64,000 bases of DNA, from positions 8,555,328 to 8,619,327 of the forward strand of contig CM074804.1 of NCBI GenBank assembly GCA_037447605.1. Reading direction: 5' to 3'. Below the pieces are notes generated by a model. That model was not told the DNA's origin, made no database searches, and was given only the letters and a program-made list of their open reading frames with translations. Position 1 is the stretch's first letter. Every line of letters starts with the position of its first letter. Below are positions 22,501-33,905 of the stretch, one piece after another. Source of the DNA: Zygnema circumcarinatum. Lineage: Eukaryota; Streptophyta; Zygnematophyceae; Zygnematales; Zygnemataceae. Made by a program: the position numbers and the translations under genes.

Positions 22501-23110
22501 CGACATAAACCCGAGCGTGGCCAATATGGCTGTAGTCGTATGCCGTCACTCCACAGACGTACATTCCCACCTTGCCTTCAACTTTGGGACGAAAAACCTC
22601 TTTTTGCCGACTCATGGTGTTGTACAAGCAGAGCTGCGGCGCCAAGGATGACGCTTCTGCGCCATCCTCAGTGGCATCGTCTCGACGGGGGGCCGCGGAC
22701 TGACCCGACTTCGCTGTATCTGCCACGGCGCTGAGCGCCGCTGCCACCATGGCCCGACTGCAGCAAGACCCCTCAGCGCCGAAAGCGGCTGCACGGCTCA
22801 CAGTCTCTCTCACTATCAAACGAGCTGCGGATGGGATAGGCAAAATCGTTTGAGAAAAAACAAGGGGCCGACGAAAGAGAGACGAGCCACGACAGAACGA
22901 AGACTCAGTGCCTGCCAAGCCCCCCTGCTTCCCAACCTGCGGAAGTTGCTGGCTTCCATGAATGGCCATTGCGGAAGAACAGAGCGGAGGCAGCGGAAGC
23001 GAGTACGGGTGCTGCGCCGAGGAGGAGGGCCCTCGGGCACCAGCACCATGGCAGAGGGCGGCGATGCCGTTGACGCGGCGCAGGGAGGTCGCCATGGCGG
23101 TGGACGCCAT
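19592..23110 (-). CDS. Cysteinyl-tRNA synthetase, probably organellar
   Basis: Exons (minus): 23110-22482, 22213-22150, 21819-21658, 21501-21328, 21073-20792, 20650-20525, 20407-20210, 20070-19969, 19819-19592; 1965 nt, 654 residues, all in phase. Charges tRNA-Cys with cysteine. Class I signatures are HIGH ([10 protein letters not shown], ~195-198) and KMSKS (~424-428), with the zinc-site region CGVTAYDYS and WHIECSAMS and the downstream HHENELAQS. The helical tRNA-binding region ([21 protein letters not shown]) and the C-terminal [16 protein letters not shown] close the family pattern. About 150 N-terminal residues rich in Ala/Ser/Arg precede the core and suggest organelle import. Start ATG 23110; a second in-frame ATG lies at 23095. 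Confidence 0.93.
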
Positions 23111-23606
23111 AGCTCTCGCGCTCTGACCTCGGCCCCGCCCCCGCGCCGCTTCTAGGGCTGACGTGGTGGCCCTTCCAAGTCCGCGCAGTCAGCGACGGAA
23201 CTGAGCTCAAGGAGCAGCTTCGCGTGACGTCATGGACGTGTCGGCACGTACTTGCGGCGACCGGTCGCTCACGCGGCGCCGAGGGCGGGCGCCACGTGGC
23301 GCATCGGCCACGTGGCGGGTCAGGAGTGGCCGGAGGGCGGTCCTGCGGGGCGGGCGGCCATGGCGGGCGGCCATGGCGGGCGGACGGCGCCTCCCTCTCC
23401 CTCTCCGCCCGCCGGCCGCCATGGCCTCGCCCCCGCGCAGGGCCCCTCCCGCCGCACGCGGGCCGCCTGCCGCCTGACGCGGGGCTGGAGCCGAGCCGAG
23501 CCGTTGGTCCTGGAGGGAGGGACGACCGGGACCGGGACTGGGACTGAAGGAGGAGGAGGAGGTGCGCTTCGCCGCGAGGCGTGTGGTGCCGTCCGTTTGC
23601 TTCGCG
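23111..23606. promoter_or_regulatory. Bidirectional promoter, CysRS (-) / UBTD (+)
   Basis: 496 bp between opposing ATGs. It holds a TGACGTCA element (23225-23232) and two CCACGTGG G-boxes 16 bp apart (23292-23299, 23308-23315). Repeated GGCGGGCGGCCATGG units occur at 23345-23380. Confidence 0.65.
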
Positions 23607-24923
23607 ATGGGCTGCATGGGCTCGAAGGCGCAGGATAGCGAAGGTATGGCCCGCTAAGTTCAAGCTCCGTGTCGAGTTCTTCAGAGTAGGTGCAGTCTTC
23701 AGTAGATGGAGCCTTGTTTTGCGTGCTTGAATCAAGGGGGTGACAAGCAGACGGGCCCGGGATGAGGTCTTCACCTGCAGCTTTGGGAGTGTGGTCTGCA
23801 GAGCGAGTGAAGAGTGTTTGAAGGAGTATGGTCTGGGTGTAGGTAGGAGCCGATGTTGAGTTGTTCCTGGAGCCCTTCTTCTTTGCAGGACGTTATATCT
23901 TGAATAAAGAGCGTTCTTCGCTTCAGGGATTTCAGCTTTCGTTTCTTTTTCATTTGGTTTTTCTGTTTCACTCCTTACGCAGCATCAGGGAAGGGCCCTG
24001 AAGATTTCGCAGGACGCAACCCGATTAGTCACACGAGGAAGTTGAGGAAGCCGAAGCCATGGAAGCATCCTTCGCCCATCACCAAGTCGCAGCTGAAAGC
24101 GATGCGCGATGAATTTTGGGACACGGCTCCTCACTATGGCGGGAGGCGAGGTGGGCGGCCTCTGTTTGCCTAACTCGTGTCTTTAAAGCATTAGTGCTGA
24201 GGGGCATGGTCGCTTGAAAGCGCCTTTTTGAGGACGCCGCTGAGGGTACTCTATTCGACCCGGACGGCTTGGTGCTTTTTTTTCTGACATCGCGAGCGAG
24301 GGACTTTTCTGCTATTACTGGAGGCAGTTGTTTGCGGCTCGAATTTCCTGAAATAACAGGCCGCTGCAGTAGCTGTCTGCAGAGATTTGGGATGCCCTCA
24401 GGGCTGCTGCAGAGGCGGATTTGAGTTTAGCCCAAGCGATTGTTGAGGGAGCAGGCATCATCGTAGCCAGCGATGACCTGTCAACCTGTTACGATGAAAG
24501 AGGTGAGCTGTGAGAGCTTCTCGCTCGCATGATTTTGTGCGTGTCGATCGGCTTCTGTATCTGTTTGTGGTCCACTTTGGTGTTCTCTAGCAAGGGCACA
24601 GTCCTTGTTGGCCTTGTGCAACAAGCTCTGAAAAGGGTTGCTCTGGCAGAATGAAAGTTTCCACACTCCCTCCCTGCATGCAGACATGCGTTGTCCTGTA
24701 CTTCTCTCAAGCTCCGCTCCCTTCCCTCCACCAGGACATCCATGGCCCTTGGTCTGACCTCCCTTCCAGTGAAAGTCAGCAGTCCTGTTCTTCTTGTGTG
24801 TGGCGTTACCAAAGCATGCCCTTTTCTTCCGCTGATATTGTTGTCCTTCTTCTCCTTTCAGGCGCGAAATACGATTTACCGCAATATGTCCTAAGCGAAC
24901 CGACGAACCTGAAAGATGAGTGA
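23607..24923 (+). CDS. UBTD-like protein (UBTD1/2 N-terminal domain only)
   Basis: Exons: 23607-23643, 23989-24150, 24383-24502, 24862-24923; 381 nt, 126 residues. The N-terminus MGCMGSK is a strong N-myristoylation signal with an adjacent Cys for acylation. It then follows the UBTD domain pattern: [69 protein letters not shown]. Animal UBTD1/2 carry a further C-terminal ubiquitin-like domain that is absent here; as I recall, land-plant members are similarly short. It probably works with ubiquitin ligases or deubiquitinases at membranes. Exon 2 has two in-frame acceptors six bases apart (23983 or 23989), which would add two residues. Confidence 0.85.
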
Positions 24924-26798
24924 GGATATTTAGCCATTTCTCTGTGCAACTATTGATGCACGGAGAAGTAAGAGGGGGAGTGGGAATGAGACATGGAGGA
25001 CGGGGGCTTCACTTGAAAAAGAAATATAGATCTCGGGAATCGTCCAGGATATCTTTAGTCAACTTTAATTTCAGTTACAGATTAAGGCATGTGGGTACCA
25101 TATTTTGCTTTTGCTTTTGCTTAAAAGTTTTCGGGGCTGGCGTAATTATAGGAAGGAAAAGGGTGTTAATGGGAATCTTTATTCTTTCGTTCTTGAAGAC
25201 CATCTTAAGATTCGGATGGTGCTGAAGGATGCCATGCAGCGGGGGGGGCACTTGCTCGGGCCCTCAGGGGCAGTAGGTCTGACATAAACCGGCAGCGCTT
25301 GAAACGCGAGGGTGGAGGGCAAGGTCCTGCCGCTCCAGCTCAAAATTAATAAAGCACTTTGCATCTTCTTTGAGTTGGGTCCACCATGTGGCGTGCTGGG
25401 TTGGGGTTGGGGGGGGGGGGGGGGTACGTGATCTATAACTCTTGATCGTGAGCTGAGTGAAGCAGACGCGGCCTCTACGACTTCCCGCAAGTATTTGAGA
25501 GCGCGGCCTCTCGCCTTGGGCTGTGCCCCTGTCACCTGGCCAGCCAGCCCACCTGCCAGCCGGGTGCATGTGCTTTCTCTTCCAAGCAGGCGTCAGGAAG
25601 TTCGCGACGCTCTTCTTTCTGCACGTCGCGCAGCAGCACGAGCATCGCCATGCTTCTGAGAGCTTGCAGCGCGCACAGCGGCAGCCCCACTGCCAGTCCC
25701 TCTCCCTGCAGTGCACGCCTCTCGCTGACTCCCGAGGTGTGTGGAGCAGCCTCACATTGAGACAGGGTGACCCAATGCTGGTAATGGCACATTGCATTCA
25801 TTCAAACAGACCCCCACGCAAACGAAATGGCGAAGTTCGTCTGCTTAGACACACTGGTACCTGAAACGCATTGCGTGCATACAGAGAGACTGCAGAAGGA
25901 GAAGCGCACAGAAAGAGGACGGAATGAAAATGACCACTAGCTCAGGCACTCACATTAATCAACACAGAGGAAGGGTTCGGCATTCGGGATTGGAATTTTG
26001 TAAATGACATGGTCATGTTTGACAGCTGTCACCCTCTCTCCTATTCCCACCCTCCCTCCCCCCCCTACCAGCAGAACATATCCAGGGTGCATAGGGAAAG
26101 AGTGGTCACGCATCCGATTCTTCCTCGCGATGATCAAACGATCCAGCAGACGCTACTTCTGCTAGCACATGAAGGCGAAGAGGGCATCGCACATGTTCCC
26201 TCGTTGTCACCATCCTCGAGCAGTGCATTTGCCGGTCAATGTCTTGGCATCCAGTCATCGGCTTCCGAAATGGAGAAACAAAATGGATCGCGAAATATCT
26301 GCACAGGCCCACAAATTTGAATGCCTTCAAGCGTCGTAAAGTTTAAAATGAATGGCAATGGCTCTGCAGCTTGCAGCCCGACCAAGTACGGTTCTATCAT
26401 GTTTATTCAAGCAGCCAACACAAGTTATGGGGCTGAGATGGCAGGGAAGGACGGCCGAGGGGTGTGGTGGGTGTAGAATAGAACAAAATCTTGAGCATTT
26501 CAAACCTCCAACTCAGCAAACAAATAACTTGATTGGGAGGAAGAATCGGTGCGAGCTGCGAGTGTATGCTTACTGAACTGAGGTCGCCCCTCACCTGCAG
26601 CTTCAACTTGCTCTGTCCATGTCTCCCCAGTTGACCGGCGTAGAATGTGGCATAAGCCCCCGTAAGTGCGTATGCTTGAAGTTGCCCCAAATCCAAACGG
26701 TAACAGAGTGATACGACAGGCTAAAAAATGGCTACCTATACGTGTTTGTACTCGTCACTAGGACAAGGAGGGAGGGTGTCGCTTCACCTAAACTGGAG
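24924..26798. other. Unresolved region with possible minus-strand exons
   Basis: Two minus-strand stretches look coding but I could not assign a family. One is at about 25264-25800, including RSMAMLVLLRDVQKEERREL before a CAG|GTGGGC junction and WWTQLKEDAKCFINFELERQ near 25330-25390. The other, at 26595-26700, reads QLQAYALTGAYATFYAGQLG and ends at CAG|GTGAGG; it could join at 26311 (after CCTGTGCAG) to a short exon ending SISEADDWMPRH-stop. A G17 run lies near 25410. Any gene here must start before the mTERF stop at 26799. Confidence 0.35.
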
Positions 26799-28466
26799 TC
26801 AACGAAACACTGCAGTTCTTTGCTGGCTGCTTGCTTGTCGTCTGGTTCCGGACTTCACGAATTTATGCATTCCTTTCCTAGAACTGATGGAAACGGGCCC
26901 TTCCAGGAGATCTGGACTTAACCTGGGCCCTTCACCATACTCAACTTCCAATCTTTCTCTGAATTTGTCGTCGCTGCAGTCCAGAAGCCACTTCAAGCTT
27001 GCCTTATTCCCTACTGCTCCTGCTTCTTCAAACCGCGCTTGCAACTTATCAAGTGCTATAAGTAAAGAGTCGGGATAATCCGCAATCTCACTAAATTCCC
27101 TGCCAAGTTCCTGAACAAGATATTCTAAACGAGGACGGATTGTTTCGGAAATATTTGAACCAAGTAGCTGCGGACAATTGCGGATCAATTCACCAGCTTG
27201 TTGTCCAGAGAATCCATAATTCAAAAAGAAGTCAATTTTCTGATCAGCTTTGGATTTATTGATGACTAAAATCTGAGGGAGCTTCAGAATGAGCGCAGGC
27301 ATCTCTTCTACAGAGAAACCAAATCTTTTTGTTAGCCAGGCTCTGACAGGCGTCAATCTTTCCTTAATTCGAAGCCCTAAGACATCTGGGTATCGGCAAA
27401 TAATTTCCCCTACATCCTCCCTCTGCACACCAATCTCTAGTAACTCCTCCACAGATCTCTGCATTTGATCTTCAAGCGAAAACTGCAAAACGAAGGGATG
27501 CTTTTCAATTATCTGTGCCAATTTCTGTTTGCCGACGCCAAAACTGAGGAGAAAATCCATCTTTGGTTTCAAGTTGTTCGCTACTCGCATACCGAGGACT
27601 TCAGGTTGCGCAGTAATTACGTCTCCAACTGCACGGGGGTCCACCCCTAAGCTGACCAAATATGCAATACTCGTACTCATGGTACCTTCAAGCCTAAAAC
27701 CCAAAATTTGCGGATAACGCACAAGTATTTTCTCGAGGTTCTTCCTTAGGATCCCCATTCCTTGAAGGTAATCAATGATCGGTTCCAAGTCAATCTTAAC
27801 GCTGAAATAGAGCACCCTGGGGTACTTCTGTATGAGCTTCGGGAGTGATGCTCGGCCAATTGGAATGCCCTCTAAGTAATCCAAAACAGGGATGAAGTTT
27901 CTGCTTACACTGCAGCCTGCAAGAGGAGGAAACTCATTGATCAACTCTGCGGGGTTCAAGCCGAGAATGCGGAGAAACTCCAGACGCTCCCTCATGATAT
28001 CCACATCCTCCGGTAGCGCCACTTCGCTGATGAGGTCAACATCCACGCCCTGCTCTTTCAAGAAGTTGAGCACCACATGCCTCTCCGGACTCGCTTCAGA
28101 CTTGGCAGATGCATCCGGATCGCTGCATGCCTTGGGACTCACAAATCCTCTTTTCTGAATTCTCCTGCCGCCCATTTTCAACTCCCATCCTTTCCGAGGC
28201 AGCGAGTTCATACGGCCTATGTTGTGCGAGATGTTGCGCAGTGCCAACTTTTGTTGTTTAAACGCAGCACTGTGCATAGAGGAGAATTCCGAAATTGGGC
28301 TAGTTCGCCAACTACTACAGAAATTTGGACCAGGAAATTCCTTTATTGGGCTGACATTCCACTTCCAGATTCCAGCACATGGGAGTAGGCGCCGCGCCGC
28401 CATGGCCCTGCCAGAGGCGGGAAGGAGGCGGCACTCGCAGAGAAGCCTTCCGAGGATGGCCGACAT
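26799..28466 (-). CDS. mTERF family protein, organellar
   Basis: A single-exon frame of 555 residues from ATG 28466; the frame is open further upstream but lacks Met-proximal conservation. The first ~120 residues are basic and Ser-rich, as in organelle-targeted mTERFs. From about residue 135 on, repeats of ~36 residues carry the mTERF pattern L-x(3)-G-x(5)-L-x(3)-I-x(3)-P-x(2)-L (for example LVRYPQILGFRLEG, IEKHPFVLQFSLED, ICRYPDVLGLRIKE). These helical repeats bind organellar nucleic acids and affect transcription, splicing or ribosome assembly. Which plant mTERF it matches cannot be settled by eye. Same strand as downstream-lying DUS1. Confidence 0.88.
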   Translation of the reverse strand: MSAILGRLLCECRLLPASGRAMAARRLLPCAGIWKWNVSPIKEFPGPNFCSSWRTSPISEFSSMHSAAFKQQKLALRNISHNIGRMNSLPRKGWELKMGGRRIQKRGFVSPKACSDPDASAKSEASPERHVVLNFLKEQGVDVDLISEVALPEDVDIMRERLEFLRILGLNPAELINEFPPLAGCSVSRNFIPVLDYLEGIPIGRASLPKLIQKYPRVLYFSVKIDLEPIIDYLQGMGILRKNLEKILVRYPQILGFRLEGTMSTSIAYLVSLGVDPRAVGDVITAQPEVLGMRVANNLKPKMDFLLSFGVGKQKLAQIIEKHPFVLQFSLEDQMQRSVEELLEIGVQREDVGEIICRYPDVLGLRIKERLTPVRAWLTKRFGFSVEEMPALILKLPQILVINKSKADQKIDFFLNYGFSGQQAGELIRNCPQLLGSNISETIRPRLEYLVQELGREFSEIADYPDSLLIALDKLQARFEEAGAVGNKASLKWLLDCSDDKFRERLEVEYGEGPRLSPDLLEGPVSISSRKGMHKFVKSGTRRQASSQQRTAVFR

Positions 28467-29135
28467 AGCCGAGGCTGCCTGATACGGCTTCAGAGAACCG
28501 CCGCAAGGACGAGCACGGACGAGACGCCGCCGCTGCCGATTGCGGCTGCCGAACCGCCGACCGCCACCGCCACCGCCGCCATGGCTACTCTCCTCCCTTT
28601 CTTGTCCCCCTCCCTCGTCTCGGACAGAGCACCATGTACGGGAATCATCCGTACAACCCTCGCTCTGTACAGTACTATGTACGCACCGTATGAAAGAAGG
28701 GTGTGCGCGAATCGGCGGTTGCGGGAGGGAGGGAGAGAGAGTGGTGCGCGGAGTGGCCACTCGCTTCCTCTCTCTCTCTCTCTCACTCGGGCTGCAGAGA
28801 GGTGAGGAGAGGGAGGAGAGGCAACAATGCACGCCATGGCGTCAGGCAGAGGGCGCGCACTTAGAAGGTCGCACTCCGCTGGGAGAGGGGGGGGAGGGGG
28901 GCAAGCAGCAGCAGGCGAGTCCTTTTCGTTCACTCCCTCAGCGGTTGAAAATAACACATGCAAAGTTTGTACGCGTTACAAGAATTCCGTGTGGCAAATC
29001 CAGTGAAAGAATTTGACGCTCTGTAACAATTAAAATAATTTGGCTACTCTAATATTGATATGTATGGAGTTGCATTCCTAACTTGTGACAAAATTGGCTT
29101 CCGAGCCTGACGTCCAGGCTCGCTGAGCTCATGCG
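28467..29135. promoter_or_regulatory. mTERF upstream region / DUS1 3' flank
   Basis: Contains a run of GTAC-core motifs at 28635-28690 (TGTACGGG, CCGTACAA, CTGTACAG, GTACTATGTACG) and a (CT)n stretch near 28770. It probably includes the mTERF promoter and 5' UTR. ORFs crossing it are not conserved-looking. Confidence 0.5.
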
Positions 29136-31285
29136 CTACCCGTTGACCAGCGCGGCAGCTTGTGACTTGTCCGCCAAAGCGTCCACTGCTCCGCCATGGC
29201 CCCCTCTTCCCGCGGCTGCCCCGCCTCCTGCCTGCACCGCACTCCACGCCTTGCCTCCATAGTCGACCGCTTCGTCCAACCCAATAGCCCCTCCGTTTTC
29301 CACAGTGGAGTTCACGGGGTGCACCCCTCGGGCCTCGCAGCCGCACCCATCACCGCTGGCTGCTCCGCTCGCCTCCCGGCCGCCTCCATGGCGGGGTTCA
29401 GAGCCCGCCGCTTCCTGCACCGCGGGCGGCGCTGCAGCAGCGTCCCCGGAAGGCGGCGCCGCGGCCCTTTTCTCGGGCGGGTCGGGGAGAGGGCGAAGGG
29501 AAGGGTCTGCGCGGTTCCTCTCCGCCATTTCCAGCACAAGCTCCCTCAGCCACTGCGTTGTGATCTTGACCTCTTTGTTCAGCCTCTCTCTTATGTCCTG
29601 GTGGACTCGGAACCAACAGCCGAGCAGCTTGTGGACGTGCGCCCGAACCATGCGAGGTGGAACCGGATGCTTGTCGACCAAGTCCAAATACTCCAACATC
29701 AGGGATATCTGGTCGGGCTTTCCGGGCCCACCGTTCTCCTCTTCACCTCCCCCACTTCTGGGCATTCGAAAGCCACCGAACAGGGCCGGATTTTCCAGCA
29801 ACGATTCCGCTGACATTACCCCGTCTACCCCCGTCTCGCGCATGCAGTCCTCCGCGTCCTCGAGCCAGCGCACGTTGCCATTGGCCAGGACGGGGATCTG
29901 CAGAGCCTCCTTGACGGCGCGGATGATGGTCCAGTCGGCACGTGTCGCCTTCTGGTTCTTCTGGTCGCGCGTGCGGCCGTGCACCGCCAGCAGCGAGCAG
30001 CCGGCCTCCTCCAGCATCAGGGCATACGCCAACGTCTCCTCGCGGGTCGGAAACACGCGGATCTTGCAGCTCACAGGGACCGGCAGATTATCGGCTAACT
30101 CTCGCACGAGGGAGCGGACTAGAGGGAGATTGTCCATTAGAAAGGAACCATAGTAACCACGTTTGGCTATCCGTTGAGGACATCTGGTGCACGGGAAGGG
30201 GAAAGCAGGCAGCTTCAACATGTCAGCGTGAAGTTATCGTCTGGATGCAACCATTCTAACCCAAAAGCAAATGTGCAACTCATTGCCCTGAACCACTAGT
30301 CAGAGCAGTGACTCCGTTTCGACAGCTCCAGATAATGCATGCCCACTTCGTTGCCAATTGACGGAGTTTTTAGAGAACACAAAGCATCCCTCTGCTTTGA
30401 AGGTATCCCAAGCGCAGGTCAGAGCCTTCTCACCCCAAATTGATATCCACATAATCTGCGAACGGTGCTACAAGCTTTCCGGCTGCCAGCAAGGTTTCGG
30501 GGTTGTTGCCGCAAAATTGCACAAAAAGCGGGCGATCCTCCTGCAGCACGGCATGCATGAGGTTTAGGAGCCCGGCCCTTCCAAAAAAAGGAACGCGCCT
30601 TATGTTGGACATTCTGAAACAGGGTATGAAATCACGGAGGGAGAAAAAAGAGGCCCGGACGAAAATTCCCACGATGCTTCATAGCTTGCATTGGTCACCC
30701 CGTAACCCAGAGTACAGCAAATAGTCGCAAATTCTGCTAATTTTTCGGTGTACCGGTCAGATAGCTTCCCAATTAGAAACTGGCTCCAAGCAGCAAAGGT
30801 CACTCCGCTAAAACAAAACCCCATTAAAAGGTTTAAAAGTGGGTTCTACCCACCTCGCAAGTTGTGAATTCCCGGCGATACTTGGGGTCTTCTGCATAGA
30901 GTCGGCTGTGAAGCATGGGCGTGTAGGCCGCGTCTGCGCCATAGCGGCGGCACAGAAGGCGGAAGGGAAGCTCCGACTGGTCCACCATGGGCGCCACGTG
31001 AAACTTTGGCGACCCGAGCTTTCGGAAGTGAGCCCAGGCGGCTGCCACGTGGTTGTTCACAATCGGCAGAGCGGGGCCCACGGAGCAGCAGCGCTCCGCC
31101 TCGCAGTCCAGCTCCTCCCTTTCGCTCCCCGGGAGCTTCGCCTTCTTCAGGGGAGCAGGGCGCCCCCCATCCTCCCCCTCCTCCTCCTCTCCCGGCAGTC
31201 TTTCACCGCACTTTCTTTCCTGCTTGAGGGTTCTCGCTTCAGCCATGGCCGCCCCCTCCCCTTCCCGCGGCTCGCCCTGCCCCAT
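29136..31285 (-). CDS. DUS1: tRNA-dihydrouridine synthase, DUS1 type
   Basis: Exons (minus): 31285-30854, 30540-30434, 30183-29136; 1587 nt, 528 residues. Reduces uridine to dihydrouridine in the tRNA D-loop (positions 16/17 for DUS1 enzymes) with FMN and NADPH. Visible: [66 protein letters not shown] with the catalytic Cys (~181), [10 protein letters not shown], and [14 protein letters not shown] flavin/phosphate motifs. The N-terminal ~95 residues are charged and low-complexity; the C-terminal ~110 are Gly/Ala-rich and unlike the family core. An alternative start at 31246 (GGCCATGGCT) is equally good. Head-to-head with the LarC-like gene. Confidence 0.9.
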
Positions 31286-32052
31286 GGCCCCCTCCAGAGC
31301 CGGCGGGAGGCGGCAGGGCGGCCACCTCGCGCGGAGAAGCTGCCACGTGGTCCCCGCACGTGCGGCGCCCGCCCGCCCGCGCCCCGCCAGCATTGCGGCC
31401 CGGCCGCAAACCTCACCCGCGTTCCATGTGGCGCATCATCCGTACAGTTACGTACCGCGCACCACTTCCTTCCACGTGCCTCTATTCTGCATAGGCGCAC
31501 CTTGGAATGTGCAGTACCGTCACGTGGCGATCTATTATTGGCTTTGCTGGAAGCAAATCCATAAACGCGATTTCATTGGCTCGTACAGAGCGTGAGCAGT
31601 ACGGTGCCGTACGAATATGGCCGGCCACGTGGCGGGCAGGGAGGGCCCCGCGGCCCCGCCCCCTCGCAGGAGGCGCCGCGTGGCGGGGCCGCTCTTGAGG
31701 GAGGGAGGGAAAGCCTCGCTCATCGGCTGCGCCGCAGAGAGTTCCGCTCGCTCCGCCATGGCCCTCCAAGGAACACTCCACGTGGCACATCTTCCTGCCA
31801 TGTCATGCGGAGCTGCCACGTGGAGGCCGTCCTGGTGTGCCACCTGGCAGTCTCCCGGCAGGTCTCTGCTGGAGAGGTTCCTCAGGCAGCGCACGGGGAG
31901 AAGCCACTTGGCGATCGTAGGAAGGAGAAACCCAGCGGTGTGCGGCGCGTGGAAGGAAAGAAGGGAGGACGGCGCGCGTGCGGCCCTCTGGGGAGCCCCT
32001 CCTCCTAAGGGGGCGGGGGAGCCCGAGGTCAGAACTCAGCCCACCCCCCTGC
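31286..32052. promoter_or_regulatory. Bidirectional promoter, DUS1 (-) / LarC-like (+)
   Basis: Contains at least four CCACGTGG/CACGTGG G-boxes (31343, 31518, 31625, 31778, 31816) and several GTAC-core motifs (31440-31455, 31583-31613). Plus-strand frames here, one beginning at ATG 31758 in GCCATGGCC context, have no recognisable domain. Confidence 0.6.
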
Positions 32053-33905
32053 ATGGCGGCGAGAGTCAAGCGCGAGAGAGAGGGGGTGGATATGGGGGAG
32101 GAGGGATGGTGGAGGGTGAGGTAATGTAGTTGGGAGGAATAAAGGAGACGAGCAAATGAAAACGGGAGAGTGGACGAGCGTTAAGGGGTGTGAGTGGGAT
32201 ATGGAGAGATGTGTGAAGAAAGGAAGAGGGGAAGGACGGTGCTTTTCCCTTTCCGTATGGGCTAAATTCATGTCGAGTATTACGTTGTTGGCCTGCTTCT
32301 CGTCTACTCTCCCATTCCCTTTTATCATCTTTCTTCCGAAAAGGAGAGAGGAAGAGGATCTAGCGGGGACATCGTCTGTAAGGCAACTTGAACTCGAACT
32401 TGAACTCCCTGCTTGGAGTGGCCGGGACGGGGGGCCGTGCAGGTGCGCGACGACGGGCTGGTCGTGCAGCAGCTGGTCACCTTGGAGACCAACATCGACG
32501 ACATGACGGCGGAAGTGGTGAGCTGCCTGAATAGCGCGTGAGGGGAGCTCGTTCGCAAAAACCGCTTCACACATCCATGTAGTCGTCGCTGTGTATGTAA
32601 TTTGAAGCCAATCAGCGCATACCAGTTTGCCCGGCGATAGCTCTCTGGCTTCTTCTTATTAATTCCGTTCCTTTCAACTTTGCGGGGCTTGAGATGGTGG
32701 CAGCTGGCGTATGTCATGGAGCAGCTCTTAAAAGCTGGGGCGCTTGATGTGTGGGCGATTGGAGTAAGTGCAAACAGTTTTCCTTCCCCCCAACCCCTAA
32801 CAGAAAAAAGAAAAGGGGAAGAATGCGTTCGCATGAGTGAAACACGGAGTTTGCATGGCAAAAGCACTCGAAGATGAGTTTTGTGCTTGATGGCTATGGC
32901 TATGGTACGTGCGATGCAGCGGCCAACTGGACGCAGTCCTCTGCTATTTTAATGTTGTTGGGCGGATTCCAAATTGTAAGGGTTTTCTCTTGACTAGCTG
33001 AAGAATCTCTCAAGTGCAGGCCGTCATGAAGAAGGGGCGGGCGGGTCAAATTTTGCACGTCTTGTGTCGAGTTGACCAGGCCGACACCCTTCTGCGCCTC
33101 ATTCTCCGGGTCAGAAGTCAGCCTATCCTTTCATTTTTCCGTGCGCAGAACCTGTAAACAGTAACAGCAGCATTCGAGAGAAAGCAGGAACAACCAGCTG
33201 TCCTTAGGTTGGCGAGCTTCGTCGCGGCTAATATCCAGCAAGTATGAAGCAAGGAGAAATATGTCTGTCGTAGGTGTGAAGTATAGCAAGCTATCGGATA
33301 GCGAGTTACTGCTGCGTAACGACGAAATCGCTTGAACAATGCAGGAGACGACTACGCTCGGCGTGCGAGTGAGTGGATGTGAGAGAGTGAGTCTCCAGCG
33401 GGTGATGGAGAGCGCCCACACGCCATGGGGATGGGTGCCTGTCAAGGCGGCGTACATGGACGGGGCGTTGGTACCTTCTGCCCTGTTTCTCTCTCGGCAG
33501 GCTGTTGAGTTCATTTGCAATGGTTGTTGTGGAGTCATTGGAGGGCAAAAGTTAAGTTAAGTTTACATCATGCCTCTTGCCTTCCCAGGTGACCATGCAT
33601 GCAGAGTATGACGACTGTGCGGCTCTCGCTCGGAGGCACAATGTTCCGCTCAAGGTGAGACGGAAGCACTTACAGGCTTCGACGGCCGCATGAAGGGTTG
33701 CTGTCCATATGCTTGATGTTTCCTCGATACAAGATGCGCATGTGCACTCGCCTTTCTCGCCCCCTGAAAGCAGCTGTGAACATGCGACCCGTCCAAGCTG
33801 ATTTGGCTACTCGAAGTGCTCACTTTTCAGGTGGTTATCGATACGGCGCACAAAAGCTTTCTGGAAAGCGAGCGGACGGAACGCAAGGCTCTGGGCCTCC
33901 CCTGA
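32053..33905 (+). CDS. LarC C-terminal-domain (LarC2-like) nickel-insertion protein
   Basis: Exons: 32053-32115 (tentative first exon), 32443-32517, 32704-32763, 33020-33109, 33345-33470, 33589-33654, 33831-33905; phase 0 at every junction, 184 residues. Motifs of the LarC C-terminal domain are all present: LETNIDDMTAEV, EQLLKAGALDVWAI, MKKGRAGQILHVLC, ETTTLGVRV, EYDDCAALARRHNVPL. In bacteria, LarC inserts nickel into the pincer cofactor of lactate racemase using CTP, and this domain binds the nucleotide. The N-terminal LarC1 half (DCFSGISGDM-type) is not found between this gene and DUS1. Confident for exons from 32443; the first exon is inferred from an ATG and a GTGAGG donor. Confidence 0.75.

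Noticed and set aside
22905-23774. 289-residue minus-strand ORF
   Set aside because: Runs across the CysRS/UBTD bidirectional promoter and antisense to UBTD exon 1; composition is low-complexity.
31592-32129. Plus-strand ORFs as the LarC1 N-terminal half
   Set aside because: Translations lack any LarC1 motif and are Arg/Gly/Pro-rich as expected from GC-rich noncoding DNA.
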